A DNA stretch of 64,000 nt. Source: Odiellus spinosus. Taxonomy: Eukaryota; Arthropoda; Arachnida; Opiliones; Phalangiidae. Below the pieces are notes generated by a model that was given only the letters and a program-made list of their open reading frames with translations, did no database searches and was not told the origin of the DNA. The position numbers were made by a program, and so were the translations under genes. Below, in pieces: positions 39,801-52,290 of this stretch. The stretch covers positions 1,364,001 through 1,428,000 of the forward strand of contig OY987225.1 in the NCBI GenBank assembly GCA_963920705.1. Reading direction: 5' to 3'. The first letter of the stretch is position 1, and every line of letters starts with the position of its first letter.

Positions 39801-42800
39801 AATAAATACTTCAATATTAAAGGACTTTAAAATACATTTCAAGCAAATAAAGGATAATATTGGTCATGTTTGAAAATATACGATTTTATAGGAATTAATG
39901 TGAATTTTTTCAGCTGAACACATTTAACACAATAGAGTAGTGGCGTTTACCACGTCACCAGAAGCCGATGAAACCCTCCTTTGAAGTCTACTACTCCATA
40001 TAGCTCTCCTCTCTGTATGGGTAAAATTCACAATTTTACGAGATCGGAGGGGTCCTACTTCATGCCCCTGTCTACGGAAAATTGGAAATTCTCTCTCTCC
40101 ACAAACGACGACGTTTTTTTTGACGAACTCCAAGGCTGCTAGAGATATTCGCTCGACGAACTCCCGCTCCGAAAATATCTACCGTTAGGAGGCGTACGAA
40201 TCGCGCTCTTTGAAACTAACCCATACAGAGAGGGGTAGACAAGACCCGGGAGTAATAGACTTCAAAGGAGGGTTTCATCGGCTTCTGACGTCACTAGTTT
40301 CGTTCCCCATCTAGGCAGAGTCTTGGACCTTAAGAACTCGATGTTAAAAATGTGCCCAGCTAAGGGCAAAAAGTAAGGTGAGGGAGGGGTGCAGTAAAAC
40401 CGCGACATGCCCTGCCTAAAATACTGTATTGAATTTTTTGTAAACGGTAAATTTCTGCTTTTAGTGATAGAACAATTTTGCTCTAGTCCGCAACATTTTA
40501 GGAAAAACGAACAGGAGGATTTCATTGAAAACTTAATTTTGAATGATTTTTTAGACGTAACAAGTTTGGTAAATAAGAATCTCAAATACGTACTGTACTA
40601 AATTTAATTAATCATAATGGAGACGCAAGAGGGGTAGCTATAATTTTATCTAATTATAACTTCGTATACGTTCTCAGATCATCAATGGGTTCTTGATAGT
40701 GCAGAAAGTTTCTTCCGCTTAAGGAAAAGGGAGACTTAAAAAGCCAATACCTGTTTCAGTTGAAGATGATTCGTGTGAGCTTGTAGAAAAAGCTGCGCTA
40801 TGTTCGTTACTTCCGTCACCACCCGTTGGGCCCACGCTAATTTTATCGAAGGAAATATCATCTTCGGTATAAACTTTGCGACTTTGACTGGGACTATGAT
40901 GGAACGAAGAAATGGACAACGCGTCCAAGTTATCAGACTCGTAGAGGTACACGGGTGACTCTAAACTATTGACGGAACCTTTATCCGAAAAGTTTTTTAA
41001 ACCCATATTCGAATGATTCGACTGCCCGTAATTGCAATAGTTATAAAAGGCTTCGTCAGACGCGTTATGACTGATTGGCGACTGAACAGTTTGAACGAAC
41101 TCTATCGGAGACTCGCTACTGGTAGTATGGCTAGATTGCGTCGGAGTCACGACGTTAGCGTGCAAAAAATCTCCAAATTCATCGGTATTAGAAGTTTCCT
41201 CAACATCCTGACTTTCCGTTATCATTGGCGGATCTGGCGCGATCTCTATGCTCTTGAAAACGGCGTATTTATCTTCAACCACATTGTTTCGCGTTACGTT
41301 AAACTGCGATTTTATAGAGCCATTAGACTGGCTCAAATTATTCATTAGCGAGATTTGGAATGGGATAGGTTCGAGACTAGACACCATTTTTGGTGACGTT
41401 TCAACGCTTGTTCTTAGTTGGGGGATGTTCACGCTCGTATCAGCCGTTTTGAAGTCATCAAAATCGTCAGAATTACTTTGGTTTAATTGCATAGTACCAC
41501 TCGATTGAAAGTCGGCAAAATCATCATCTGTAAAAATAAATACCTAGTCTTACTCTTGCTCAAGAGCAACCAGCAAAATTCGATACGAGTGTCATAAAAA
41601 TTAAAATCAACAACAACGTACCAGAAGCGTTTGAAAATCCACAAACTCCATTCGGATCTCCAACTCCATTTTGTTGACTAGACACTTGTGGCCCACTGGA
41701 TTCGAACTGCGGGTTGCCAAGCATCGTGCCAGTATTGGGGACAGTTTGGAACTGTAAGTTACCAAACGCTGGGCTGACATTTCCCGTAGTTTGTTCCGGA
41801 TGGACTAGATTTGACCGAAGAATACTAGCCACTCCCGCGTCAGATGGAAGTTGAGTCGTGAAAGTTGAGTCAGTCAATATAGGTACTCTAGGTGTTGGTA
41901 TCGTTGGTGCCACGAGGTGTGGATTGACGCTAGCGGCGACTGGCGCGATAGGTTGGCCAACAAACGAGGCTTGGGGGAGTCGAGTCGGTAAGGGTACTGG
42001 AATGGGTAGAGGTGGTGACTGAGCTACTGGTGGTTGAATTGGAATTATATCCGAAGGGCCTTGAGGAGCCAGGGCTGGAAAGCGTAGAACTGGTATGGGA
42101 GGGCACGGTAACAAGTGTAGAGCCTCCAAATTCTGAACTGGGTATCCAGCCTGAAAACAGCCAATTGTTTTTGGAAGTTAAAACATTGCAAAATTTATTA
42201 TCAATTACCAAATCCGCAACCAATTCAACGGGCATTAAAACGGTTCTGGTCTGTCCAGAACAATAACAATAAATCACCTATAAATCAAACTTAAAATAAA
42301 AAAAAGTGTTTCCGAATATGCCAATGACCATAGTGACGTGACGTTAGTCAGTTACAAATTTGTGAATAAAAAATTTCAACATGATCATTATCTCGTTGAT
42401 TGCAGATTTTTGGAGATGGTGAATACACCCGGAATAAGCAAAGATTACCCGTTACAACTTAGATATTAGAGACGTACGCGTACCTGATACAAAGCCACAA
42501 CAGCTAAAGTTGCGTATAGCTCTTCTTTGGTGAGCACACCGGGATTCGTCTTGTTAGTCATCTCCCAAATGAGACCCAAAACTACTCTGTTAAGCCCAGA
42601 AGACAACAAAATGGGCAGGAGCAAATTGTTGGATATTTCGTGAGCTCCATTGGACGTTGTGTAGTTTTCAATGTGTCGATAAAGAGCGGGCACTTGCTCC
42701 GTACAACACCACAGTGGCAAACCTGAAGGACAAATTAATACGACTAAGCCATTCGACTCGGAAAAAAGCTTAAAGGGTTAAAGAAAAATATCAACTCTTA

Positions 42801-43919
42801 TTTTAAAGCATCTGAAAAAAATTATAGAAAAGGTCTTAGTTGTCTGCTACAAAAAAAAACATGGAGCTCCTGCATTTGAATTACCGATGAAGACATCCGA
42901 CCAACAGGCGCTCGCAAATTCCATCGCGCTTGGATATAGTATAGTTTATATTACGAATGAGGAACTTTAAACCTAATTTAATTTTTAGGCTTGATTTAGG
43001 CTTAGCATTTTTAAGAAAGATAATTATTTACGACGTTTAAACACGCGTTGCGAATTAAATTCATTTAGGTGAATTAATGTTTTTTTATGAAGGAAAACAG
43101 TTTCAAACAGCTGTGGTCTCTATCAGAGGTATTTATCTTGATTATATCTATGGTTTCTCTGAGGTCAAATTGCCTAACGGCGCCAATTGGTCAGATGATG
43201 GACTCAGAAATTCAAAGACAGGGCCTCCATGCTTTTTTGTAGCAGACAACGAAGTCCGTTCTTTAAAACCTTTCTATCATATTAAGGATGATACTTAAAA
43301 ATAAGAGTTGATATTTTTCTTAGGTTTTCGATAACGTAGATTCAGATAAACAAAATTAAGAATGTGATACGTCAGTTTTCATTTACCGTTTAACTAATTC
43401 AATAATAATGTACGAGATATAAATTCTAGAAATAATAGGCTTCGCGAGTATCCAACGTAACCAAAATAAATTCTTACCAGTGGGCTTTAAATTTTTGCCA
43501 GGTAAAGATGAAAAGTTGACATTAGCCGAACCACTTGGAAGAGAATGCGGTCCATGGTGCGAATCTTGAGTTCCTTTACCACTAACAATCTTATGATGGA
43601 ATGATTGAGGCTGGTACTTCTCTTTAGCTATTCTATTTGTACACTCTTGCATCATATGGTCTAAGGCAGCTAAAATTTAGAAAATAAGTAAGCTTCAATC
43701 TAACATTTCCAAACAAAGTATAATTATAAATTGAGGTAAGGGTAAATCCAACAATCGTCGCTGCTTAAAACTGGCGGATAGAATTCTTCAACGCAAGGAC
43801 AATATAGTCTCCCTTTTTAAGGACCAAACTCACGCTGAATCGTGAAATTAACACTTACATTTCTTATCTTTTTGCTTGAAATCTCCATTAGTGAAGCCAG
43901 AACCTTTACTAGAGGCCAT
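36868..43919 (-). CDS. SYNRG: Gamma-synergin, EH-domain adaptor of AP-1/clathrin coats (nine exons)
   Basis: Binds the AP-1 gamma ear and acts in clathrin traffic at the trans-Golgi and endosomes. Exons in order: 43859-43919, 43478-43669, 42484-42722, 41622-42150, 40751-41527, 39178-39260, 37744-37906, 37535-37682 and 36868-37104; about 810 aa. Exon 3 is an EH domain (LLPILLSSGLNRVVLGLIWE and PGVLTKEELYATLAV). Exon 4 is Pro-rich. Exon 5 carries acidic-Phe motifs typical of gamma-ear or clathrin-adaptor ligands (DDDFADF, DDFDDF, DEFGDF) and a DKYAVFK block. The last exon has the conserved CGVCLLDVDANCGIFGED and YGGRQYHSSCANVWVNCV cysteine/histidine region. It is shorter than the vertebrate protein, lacking most of its N-terminal and central disordered sequence. 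The phase at the exon 8/9 join should be checked with transcripts. Introns contain family A and other inverted-repeat elements. Confidence 0.92.
38051..38287. mobile_element. AT-rich element with GCAGGATGACCAC start (family I)
   Basis: Begins GCAGGATGACCACAAG and holds repeated GGAAAATAG motifs; it abuts family O copy 2 at the GCAGGGTGG junction. Similar starts are seen at about 903 and, reversed, at about 3973 (GTGGTCACCCTGC). Confidence 0.45.
38288..38482. mobile_element. Family O inverted-repeat element, copy 2
   Basis: Starts CAGGGTGGTTCAGATCAAAA and ends with GCGGTCACCC after a T run. Internal AATAGCTTTTATAGAGGAAT matches the copies at 22002 and 45424. In a SYNRG intron. Confidence 0.6.
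39959..40287. mobile_element. Family A inverted-repeat element, copy 3
   Basis: Same structure as copy 1, inserted in a SYNRG intron. Exact 7-bp duplication ACGTCAC at 39952-39958 and 40288-40294. Confidence 0.9.
42781..43322. mobile_element. Inverted-repeat element in SYNRG intron 2
   Basis: The left end AAGAAAAATATCAACTCTTA and the right end are reverse complements; a further inner pair is GTCTGCTACAAAAAA and its complement TTTTTTGTAGCAGAC. About 540 bp. The open frame at 43077-43298 inside it has no recognisable domain. Confidence 0.72.
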
Positions 43920-44026
43920 CCTTGGCTATTAGTTAGGAACTGCGATACCGATATAAAGTAGCCTTAGAGAGATGCTAAAAGAATCATACGTATGTTGAGC
44001 GTATATATATGTTCCAAATCCACAAC

Positions 44027-44062
<36 letters not shown>

Positions 44063-44558
44063 TCTCTCGCGTTATATTACACTTTCAATCAATAAATTTA
44101 TGATTATATTATATAAGATCAAGCGGATTTAAGAAACTTAAAATAGAAACTCAACCGAATGAATATTAAATGTGGAAACCATGGTGCTTGGCACGCAGAA
44201 TATCACTTTTGGCTCATTTAGTGACAAATCATTCAAACTTCTTAATTTTTGCACCAGACCCCCTTTCAATTTGTTAAAATTTTTGTACAATTCTAAATTT
44301 TTAATTGGGAAAGAAATATACAAAGTAACGGTTTTATCAGAAACTGACCATGGCCACATAAACCCTTTTAAAATGACTCCCCTCGCCAGGCTATAAATAG
44401 GTGCGATATTTCCTCAAAAGTGGTTTGTCCCTGCTTAGATCAGCTCTTGATGCTGGGTATCTATATTTGGTTATGAGGATGCCGATATCCTTGCCTGGAA
44501 AGGAGGGGGGGGGGCGATGTGGTAGGATTTTACTTTACGTGACCCACCCAACTAACAC

Positions 44559-44931
44559 ATTTTTCTGACTGTTTAGACCATGGGGAGTTAAAAAAAAAAT
44601 TGTTAAAAAAATATTGGACCGCCGCAAATATTTTAAATTTTTTTTTGAAAATTTGAAATTCCCATGCTAAAATCCCATAGAATGCGCCATAGGTTAGGTT
44701 AGGTTGGGTTAGAATCTATGGGATTTAACACGCAAACTTCAAATTTTGCGTGTTAAATCCCATAGATTCTAACTTAACCTAACCCAACCCAACCTATGGC
44801 GCATTCTATGGGATTTTAGCATGGGAATTTCAAATTTTCAAAAAAAAAAAAATTTAAAATATTTGCGGCGGTCCAATATTTTTTTAACTATTTTTTTTGA
44901 ACTCCCCATGGTCTAAACAGTCAGAAAAATT
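44559..44931. repeat. Near-perfect 373-bp palindrome
   Basis: Arms of about 185 bp around 44740 with very few mismatches, starting TTTTTCTGACTGTTTAGACC and ending with its reverse complement. The arms include GGTTAGGTTAGGTTGGGTTA. The A and T runs differ slightly between arms. It would fold into a single long hairpin; probably a miniature element of hairpin type. Confidence 0.88.
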
Positions 44932-44940
44932 GTACCGGCG

Positions 44941-45250
44941 ATGGTACGTTCTTTGGACATAAGCCCACTGTCCCTATTCCGACTGGCATGGTTTGGAATC
45001 AACTTCAAAAAGTCCGGACTGACCAACTACAGCTCTGGCTTGAGACTGTTGGTCAAACAAAAACCAAGGAGTTTATCCTTGGTCCCTCTAAGCATAAAGA
45101 GGACTTACCGGCTCTCTTTAGTAGGTTGATCAGTGGTCTATTATACTGGTCATTGTCAACTTAAGAGGCACCTCAACTTGATTGGTACTGGGGACAATCC
45201 TCTCTGCAAGATGTGCCTTGCTGAGGAAGAAACCTAGCACGAGGATTTTG
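44941..45250 (+). pseudogene. Decayed non-LTR retrotransposon tail
   Basis: Frames around here encode WFGINFKKSGLTNYSSGL and KPRSLSL, then, after frame changes, the GLLTGHCQLN-type and CKMCLAEEET-type blocks seen at 7101 and 57873. It is disrupted by frameshifts and stops. It begins right at the edge of the palindrome ending near 44931. Confidence 0.6.
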
Positions 45251-45423
45251 ATTGAATCTTGAGTGATTGATAGGGAGGATTCTAAAAATGAGATAATTTT
45301 TGGTTACGACCTACGTGTCTCCGTAAGGTCAAAGGTGAAAAATTGTTGCGTACTAATTTATACAACAAAACTGATTATATACCCTTACTTGGGTGAGCAA
45401 GAAGCTTTCAAATGAGCTCTTCA

Positions 45424-45568
45424 TCAATACACGGTGGTTCAGGTCAAAAAAACTCTAGCTTCTATGGAAGGATAAAATTAACATTGAGCCTGTGCTAATG
45501 GAATTCATTTTTTAAAAAATCTCAAGCTCGAGATTGAAGAAAATGAATTAGCTGAACACGCGCTCAAT
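45424..45568. mobile_element. Family O element, copy 3 (right end degraded)
   Basis: Starts CGGTGGTTCAGGTCAAAA with AGCTTCTATGGAAGGATAAA inside. The right end is replaced by or adjoins family B copy 6. Confidence 0.55.
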
Positions 45569-45740
45569 CCCTTACTGAAAAAGTTAGTCTGATGTTAAGA
45601 GGTCCTCAAGAACACTAAAAAAGTCTTGGAAAAGTCTTTAAGAGCTCTCACCAAGATTTCTTGACATAATGGAAGACTTCCCCAAGACCTCTTAAGACTA
45701 CATAAGACACCAGAAAGACTTCCGCAAAATTTTATAAGGG
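45569..45740. mobile_element. Family B inverted-repeat element, copy 6
   Basis: CCCTTACTGAAAAAGTTAG at the left; the right end is degraded to ATAAGGG. The interior has ACTTCCCCAAGACCTCTTAA. Confidence 0.7.
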
Positions 45741-45888
45741 ATGTTAATTTAATCCCTTCATAGCTATTGTAATTCTTCTATCTGTACCACCCTGTATTTG
45801 GTGATAAATAGGTGAGTAGCTATTAAAAAAAGCGTTAAGAGGTCATGGTCGATTTCTATAAAAAAAACGTGTACTCTATACATCAGAA

Positions 45889-46180
45889 CAAGAAGGATCA
45901 GATAAGGAGAGGAAAAGTGGGAACGGCGCGGCTCCTACTGCGTCGGCCTAAACTCCCACTCTGGGAGAACGGGGGACAGACGGGGATAGAGATGCTTCGT
46001 GGTAAATTGTTGTCACGTGGGTAAAACGAATCCTTTATGAGACGCGCTAGCTAGCGACCACGTGACAACAGTTTACCTCGAGAATTTCCTACCCCCCCTT
46101 TCCACCCGAGTGGGAGGTTGACTCTTCTCTCTCTAACTCAAAGCAGCCCCACTTTTCCTCTCCTTATCTGATCCTTCTTG
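45889..46180. mobile_element. Family M inverted-repeat element
   Basis: Termini CAAGAAGGATCAGATAAGGA and its reverse complement, arms of about 33 bp. Exact 7-bp duplication ATCAGAA at 45882-45888 and 46181-46187. Noncoding, 292 bp. Confidence 0.88.
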
Positions 46181-46189
46181 ATCAGAATT

Positions 46190-48590
46190 GGCTTTGTCAA
46201 TCATTATGAAACTTTCTAGATGATTTTTCCAGGCTCAATTAATCCTAATTATACAATATGTGGAAAATCTAAAGAGGTCCGTGTTTAGCATTGGGCCATT
46301 TGTCACGAGAAGAGAACCGTCGTGATGTAAACTTTTTAAATGTTCCATTCACGAGACCTTTATAAGTTTCAAACATTATTTAAAATGGATCTGACTGTTT
46401 TTAAATTTTCCCTCTTTTTCACATTGACAGAGTGGAAGAAATATTTCTTCAGTAATGAAAGCTTACTCAAAAGTATAAAACCTAAATGATATTTCAAGCG
46501 CAAGAGAAGGTCTGGTACTAAACGATGAGGCCGAGTTTAAATGGCCACCAAAAAAAAATCTCAAAATTGGCTCAAAAACTAGACAACTTCCCATCCTACT
46601 CAAGGCTCAAACTCTCAAATATCAATTCAGTAGCTGACTTTTTCTACAACTGTCTGGATTTAGACGTGGACACTTTTCTCCCCTCGCCTAGTTTTTCCAC
46701 AAGAGGCCACAATCATCTTGATTTAGACGTGGCGACGTTTTTTTCTCCCCTTTCCCTAGTTTTTCTATAAGAGGCCACTATTTGAAACTCCATAAACTCC
46801 GAGGAAAAACAGCCATTTAATGGCCTAGCCGACTCAATTATCACCCTCGATGATAAAGTCAAAATTTGAAAAGCCTTTTCCTCCCATTTCACTCTTCCTT
46901 AAGTGACAGAAAGGATTATAGTGAATTGGTCGCTATAGCTGTCAATTTTTTTCACATTAAGTTATTTCCATGGACGCCCCAATTCCCTTAAAATGTACTC
47001 CAATTTAATAAATATATAGATTTCTTTTTTTTCCTTGATAAACGTTGTTATTCGACTACTTATCATTTTGTATATTACACTTTCTACAAATTACAAGCTG
47101 GAAGGGAGGCTTGATGTAAAAATCCCCGAAACCTAATTATATAAACATATTTACAGAAGCGGATGGAAACTATAAGTCTGGGACATAAGCCCTTCCCCAA
47201 CTTTGGCTGTAGTCGCCGTGAAATCGTTCTAGCAAAAATTACATCCCCTCACCCCCCTTAAAAGATGACCAATCAGAGATGGGTTGGGCGAACGTTACCA
47301 TGGTTACAAATGGCCAGGAACTATGTTCGAACACCAGCGCTCCAAACGTTGATCTCTTACGTGCCTATTCACGCCTGTTCCTTGTACTATGCCCCTCATT
47401 AGTAAGCATCTGTCAAAGGGGGTAGGTAAAAAAAGAGGGGTACACATACTACATAGAGCCCTTAGGCTTTACGTCCCAGACTTCTTATATTTTCCATGGG
47501 CTTCTGATATTTATCTACTAAAACGTGATTTCGAATTAAGCCCAGATTTAACAAATCCCTTATACGAAACCAATTTCCTCATTTTATTTGCTAATGCACT
47601 GCTGTGTTGCGCGTACTGACATTAGGTTAAAATAGGGCTTTAAATGTAGTTATCTCCAAAAGAAACTTTCCTTTTACTATGGGCAGCTCCATAGAAAAAG
47701 ATAAGTTCCTTTTGGAGACGGTTGTGCAAGCGGTTGAGTGGGTGCAAAACCTGGTTGATTCTGATAAAAATGACCCAAAATGAGTAAACTTCCTTTAATC
47801 ACTTGAAGCCTTGGTTCTGAAATGGCTCAATTAAATGTGCAATTGCACGTTACAAAATTTATCAAAGAACTAAGATTTTAAAATAATTTGTACTACCTTC
47901 ATTTTTGGGATTGGAATGCGGAGAAATTAACAAGATTTTTTATCCTATAATACCTTCGTACATAATTTAAGTTACCGATAAATTTATTTATTGTCTACAC
48001 AAGTCACAACCCACGAAATCCAGATTTATGATTTTATGTCAAGGTAGGTACCGGTCAGACCCAAACCTATTTAGGAGCCTTAACCGAACAGAAGTACTAC
48101 CAATCGCAATTTTTCATAGCTAAATTGGCGCAAAATTGTCTAATCCTCCTTGTCCCTGGGAAGTGAAAACAGTCTGGGAAACAATTTTTTCTTCAACTTG
48201 TCCTCAGGACCAGTTACCTCTAATTATACGTTCGGAGCAGTGATTCAACGCTTAATTTTAATTCTACGGTTGCGGGTTGCCCCACTGAACGAGAACCCCT
48301 ATTAAATTAAATAAATTACCCGCCACTTTAAGCTGAGAACTAGTTCATCCTTAGCTGAATTGTGAATACTTCAATTTAGCCGCCGCAAAACTCGCAAACC
48401 TTATGGTTTATGTTTCACTTCGCTGCCTGCGGAACCATACGAAATAATTTCCAGTTTTCGATTGACAAATGGATTTCGAATATTATCATTCGAAATATAG
48501 TTTTAGATTGAAAACTGCGCTGTTAAAGTTCTACTATTTTACATCTAAGAAAGAATCTTTGGTTTTCTGATTGCTATTAAAAACTGTCGA
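46190..48590. other. Gene-free stretch left of the foldback element
   Basis: I see only short open frames without recognisable domains and no clear repeat pair, apart from a small imperfect palindrome at about 48452-48517 (CAGTTTTCGATTG and its complement). That palindrome resembles sequence just outside the right end of the foldback element. Confidence 0.5.
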
Positions 48591-48757
48591 TTTGATCCTA
48601 ATAAAAAAGGAGTGACTATCGTTACTTCCAATTTTCGTTTCTTCCAACGCTCGTTACTTCTAATGCCCGTTACTCCCAATACTCGTTTGTTCCAACGCTC
48701 GTTTCTTCCAAAAAATAGTAGGAAAAATGGTTTTAATAGTAAGATTCTGGTACGATT

Positions 48758-49930
48758 AGCTTAGAAAATGGTGTCATAGCCTTTAAAATGGTGTCAAAGC
48801 GTGGAAAATGGTGTCAAAGCGTGGAAAATGGTGTCAAAGCGTGGAAAATGGTGTCAAAGCGTGGAAAATGGTGTCAAAGCGTGGAAAATGGTGTCAAAGC
48901 GTGGAAAATGGTGTCAAAGCGTGGAAAATGGTGTCAAAGCGTGGAAAATGGTGTCAAAGCGTGGAAAATGGTGTCAAAGCGTGGAAAATGGTGTCAAAGC
49001 GTGGAAAATGGTGTCAAAGCGTGGAAAATGGTGTCAAAGCGTGGAAAATGGTGTCAAAGCGTGGAAAATGGTGTCAAAGCGTGGAAATGGTGTCAAAGCC
49101 TGGAAAATGGTGTCAAAGCCTGGAAAATGGTGTCAAAGCCTGGAAAATGGTGTCAAAGCGTGGAAAATGGTGTCAAAGCGTGGAAAATGGTGTCAAAGCG
49201 TGGAAAATGGTGTCAAAGCGTGGAAATGGTGTCAAAGCCTGGAAAATGGTGTCAAAGCCTGGAAAATGGTGTCAAAGCCTGGAAAATGGTGTCAAAGCGT
49301 GGAAAATGGTGTCAAAGCGTGGAAAATGGTGTCAAAGCGTGGAAAATGGTGTCAAAGCGTGGAAAATGGTGTCATAGCGTGGAAAATGGTGTCAAAGCGT
49401 GGAAAATGGTGTCAAAGCGTGGAAAATGGTGTCAAAGCGTGGAAAATGGTGTCAAAGCGTGGAAAATGGTGTCAAAGCGTGGAAAATGGTGTCAAAGCGT
49501 GGAAAATGGTGTCAAAGCGTGGAAAATGGTGTCAAAGCGTGGAAAATGGTGTCAAAGCGTGGAAAATGGTGTCAAAGCGTGGAAAATGGTGTCAAAGCGT
49601 GGAAAATGGTGTCAAAGCGTGGAAAATGGTGTCAAAGCGTGGAAAATGGTGTCAAAGCGTGGAAAATGGTGTCAAAGCGTGGAAAATGGTGTCAAAGCGT
49701 GGAAAATGGTGTCAAAGCGTGGAAAATGGTGTCAAAGCGTGGAAAATGGTGTCAAAGCGTGGAAAATGGTGTCAAAGCGTGGAAAATGGTGTCAAAGCGT
49801 GGAAAATGGAGTCAAAGCCTGGAAAATGGTGTCAAAGCCTGGAAAATGGTGTCAAAGCCTGGAAAATGGTGTCAAAGTGTGGAAAATGGTGTCATAGGCT
49901 CATAGCCTGGAAAACGGTGTCATAGCCTGG
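48758..49930. repeat. Left 20-bp tandem array, about 58 units
   Basis: The unit is CAAAGCGTGGAAAATGGTGT. A CCTGG variant clusters in three blocks (about 49098-49140, 49236-49280 and 49816-49860). Two units lack one A (around 49085 and 49223). All three forward frames stay open because no frame of the unit contains a stop. Confidence 0.97.
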
Positions 49931-50002
49931 TAAAATAATAATGACAAACATTTATTGCGCAGGAATGAAGGGTTTAATTGATGTCATGGTGGAAATACAC
50001 GT

Positions 50003-50067
50003 AGAGAAATTATTTGCGAAATACTCATGACGTAATACGTCATGAGTATTTCGTAAATAATTTCTCT
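50003..50067. repeat. 65-bp near-perfect hairpin in left foldback arm
   Basis: Symmetrical about ATGACGTAATACGTCAT, with arms AGAGAAATTATTTGCGAAA. The centre holds TGACGTAA, a CRE/ATF-like site. An equivalent hairpin occurs in the right arm. Confidence 0.85.
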
Positions 50068-51039
50068 GCATAATTTCTCTACATTTATAGCGCAGCTCTT
50101 ATCCCATTATTCTCTTGATTACCTCATCTCTCTAGTCACGCTATCTTATATCTAGATGGCGCATAGTTGCATAGATGGAACGAATACATTTTATGCGCGA
50201 AGTTTAAATTGACATATTTTACTACACTACACATACAAAAATGCATTTTTAAAATATAAATTTATTTATTAAAAAAAAAACTAAAGATTTTTTGAAGACT
50301 AGCAATTTCCCTTTCCTTTAAAATTTAACAATTGTAATTTATCTTTTGATTTCATTTATTTTCTGGCTAGATGTCCCCCTAGTCTCAAACAATGCACTCT
50401 TGACATTAGATCTAGTGCCGCGCAGTTCAAGCATGGTTTAACTGTTTTAAAGCAGCAAGTTCACACCGACCTTTGACTGTTTATTAAACATTATCATTTA
50501 CACTTTTTGGTGCATTTTTTCAAAATGCGTGAAAATCCTGAGTTATTTTCGTGAAAATAGTTATTTCTATAGGACAGGTATTTTTAAGAATTCTTCCTTT
50601 CAGGGGAAAAAGTCAAGACTTGAGATATTTCCCGAAATTTTGGAAAATAGGGTACTTTACAGACCAAATAACATTTTTAGGGTATTTTATGGATGTGGTG
50701 TTGATTATTTATATATGTTGTAACTTAAACCTAAACCTAACTGTAAATTAAACCTAAAACTAGCTGTAAATTAAAGCTAAACTAAATCTAACCGTTAAAA
50801 TGTAACTTAAAATTAACTTATAGAAATTATATTCTTATAGAGCCAGCGCCACAAGGTCGCGAAAGGGGTGAAGCCCTGACCACGATGAAATTCTCTCTCT
50901 CAAACTGTATAATTAAAATAAGGCGAGTATAATTAAAATAAGGCGACTGTATTTAATATAAGGCGACTGTATTTAATATAAGGCGAGTATAATTAATATT
51001 AGGTAACGTGCACCCTTATAATTCATATTTGCTTCTAAT

Positions 51040-51510
51040 ACAAGTTCTTTCTTATATTTCAAGTTCTTCCTAATAATTCAAGTTCTTCCTAATAATTCAA
51101 GTTCTTCCTAATAATTCAAGTTCTTCCTAATAATTCAAGTTCTTCCTAATAATTCAAGTTCTTCCTAATAATTCGAGTTCTTCCTAATAATTCGAGTTCT
51201 TCCTAATAATTCGAGTTCTTCCTAATAATTCGAGTTCTTCCTAATAATTCGAGTTCTTCCTAATAATTCGAGTTCTTCCTAATAATTCGAGTTCTTCCTA
51301 ATAATTCAAGTTCTTCCTAATAATTCAAATTTGCGTCTAATAATTCAAATTTGCGTCTAATAATTCAAATTTGCGTCTAATAATTCAAGTTCTTCCTAAT
51401 AATTCAAGTTTGCGTCTAATAATTCAAGTTCTACCTAAAAATTCAAGTTGCTTGTAATAATTCAAGTTCTATTTAATAATTCCAGTTGTTTAAAATAACT
51501 CAAGAATAGG
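51040..51510. repeat. Left 19-bp tandem array of the foldback centre
   Basis: The unit is TTCTTCCTAATAATTCAAG, with blocks of the TTCGAG variant and of a TTTGCGTCTAATAATTC variant. Confidence 0.93.
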
Positions 51511-51529
51511 TTATATCCTAACCTTGAAT

Positions 51530-51880
51530 TATAATGAACAACTTGAAATATTAGAAACAACTTGAAATATTAGAAACAACTTGAAATATTAGAAACAACT
51601 TGAAATATTAGAAACAACTTGAAATATTAGAAACAACTTGAAATATTTGAAACAACTTGAAATATTAGAAACAATTTGAAATATTAGAAACAACTTGAAA
51701 TATTAGAAACAACTTGAAATATTAGAAACAACTTGAAATATTAGAAACAACTTGAAATATTAGAAACAACTTGAAATATTAGAAACAACTTGAAATATTA
51801 GAAACAATTTGAAATATTAGAAACAACTTGAAATATTAGAAACAACTTGAAATATTACAAACAACTTGAATTATTACAAA
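51530..51880. repeat. Central 19-bp tandem array
   Basis: The unit is AACTTGAAATATTAGAAAC, about 18 copies, present only on the right side of the symmetry point. It resembles the reverse complement of the left array unit, suggesting common origin. Confidence 0.93.
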
Positions 51881-51884
51881 CAAC

Positions 51885-52290
51885 TTGAATTTTTAGGTAA
51901 AACTTGAATTATTAGACGCAAACTTGAATTATTAGGAAGAACTTGAATTATTAGACGCAAATTTGAATTATTAGACGCAAATTTGAATTATTAGACGCAA
52001 ATTTGAATTATTAGACGCAAATTTGAATTATTAGACGCAAATTTGAATTATTAAGAAGAACTTGAATTATTAGGAAGAACTCGAATTATTAGGAAGAACT
52101 CGAATTATTAGGAAGAACTCGAATTATTAGGAAGAACTTGAATTATTAGGAAGAACTCGAATTATTAGGAAGAACTCGAATTATTAGGAAGAACTCGAAT
52201 TATTAGGAAGAACTTGAATTATTAGGAAGAACTTGAATTATTAGGAAGAACTTGAATTATTAGGAAGAACTTGAAATATAAGAAAGAACT
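51885..52290. repeat. Right 19-bp tandem array of the foldback centre
   Basis: The unit is CTTGAATTATTAGGAAGAA, with blocks of the GACGCAAATTTGAATTATTA variant. It is the inverted counterpart of the array at 51040-51510, with different variant order and counts. Confidence 0.93.

Noticed and set aside
40719-41508. Plus-strand open frames of 86-111 codons opposite SYNRG
   Set aside because: Shadows of the acidic-Phe exon of SYNRG on the minus strand.
43077-43298. 73-codon plus-strand frame inside SYNRG intron 2
   Set aside because: It lies within an inverted-repeat element and has no recognisable domain; part of it is the complement of the other arm.
48788-49925. Open frames of 369-374 codons on the plus strand, and matching ones at 53398-54381 on the minus strand
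   Set aside because: They are by-products of the 20-bp tandem array, open in all three frames at once, with no unique sequence and no promoter or domain.
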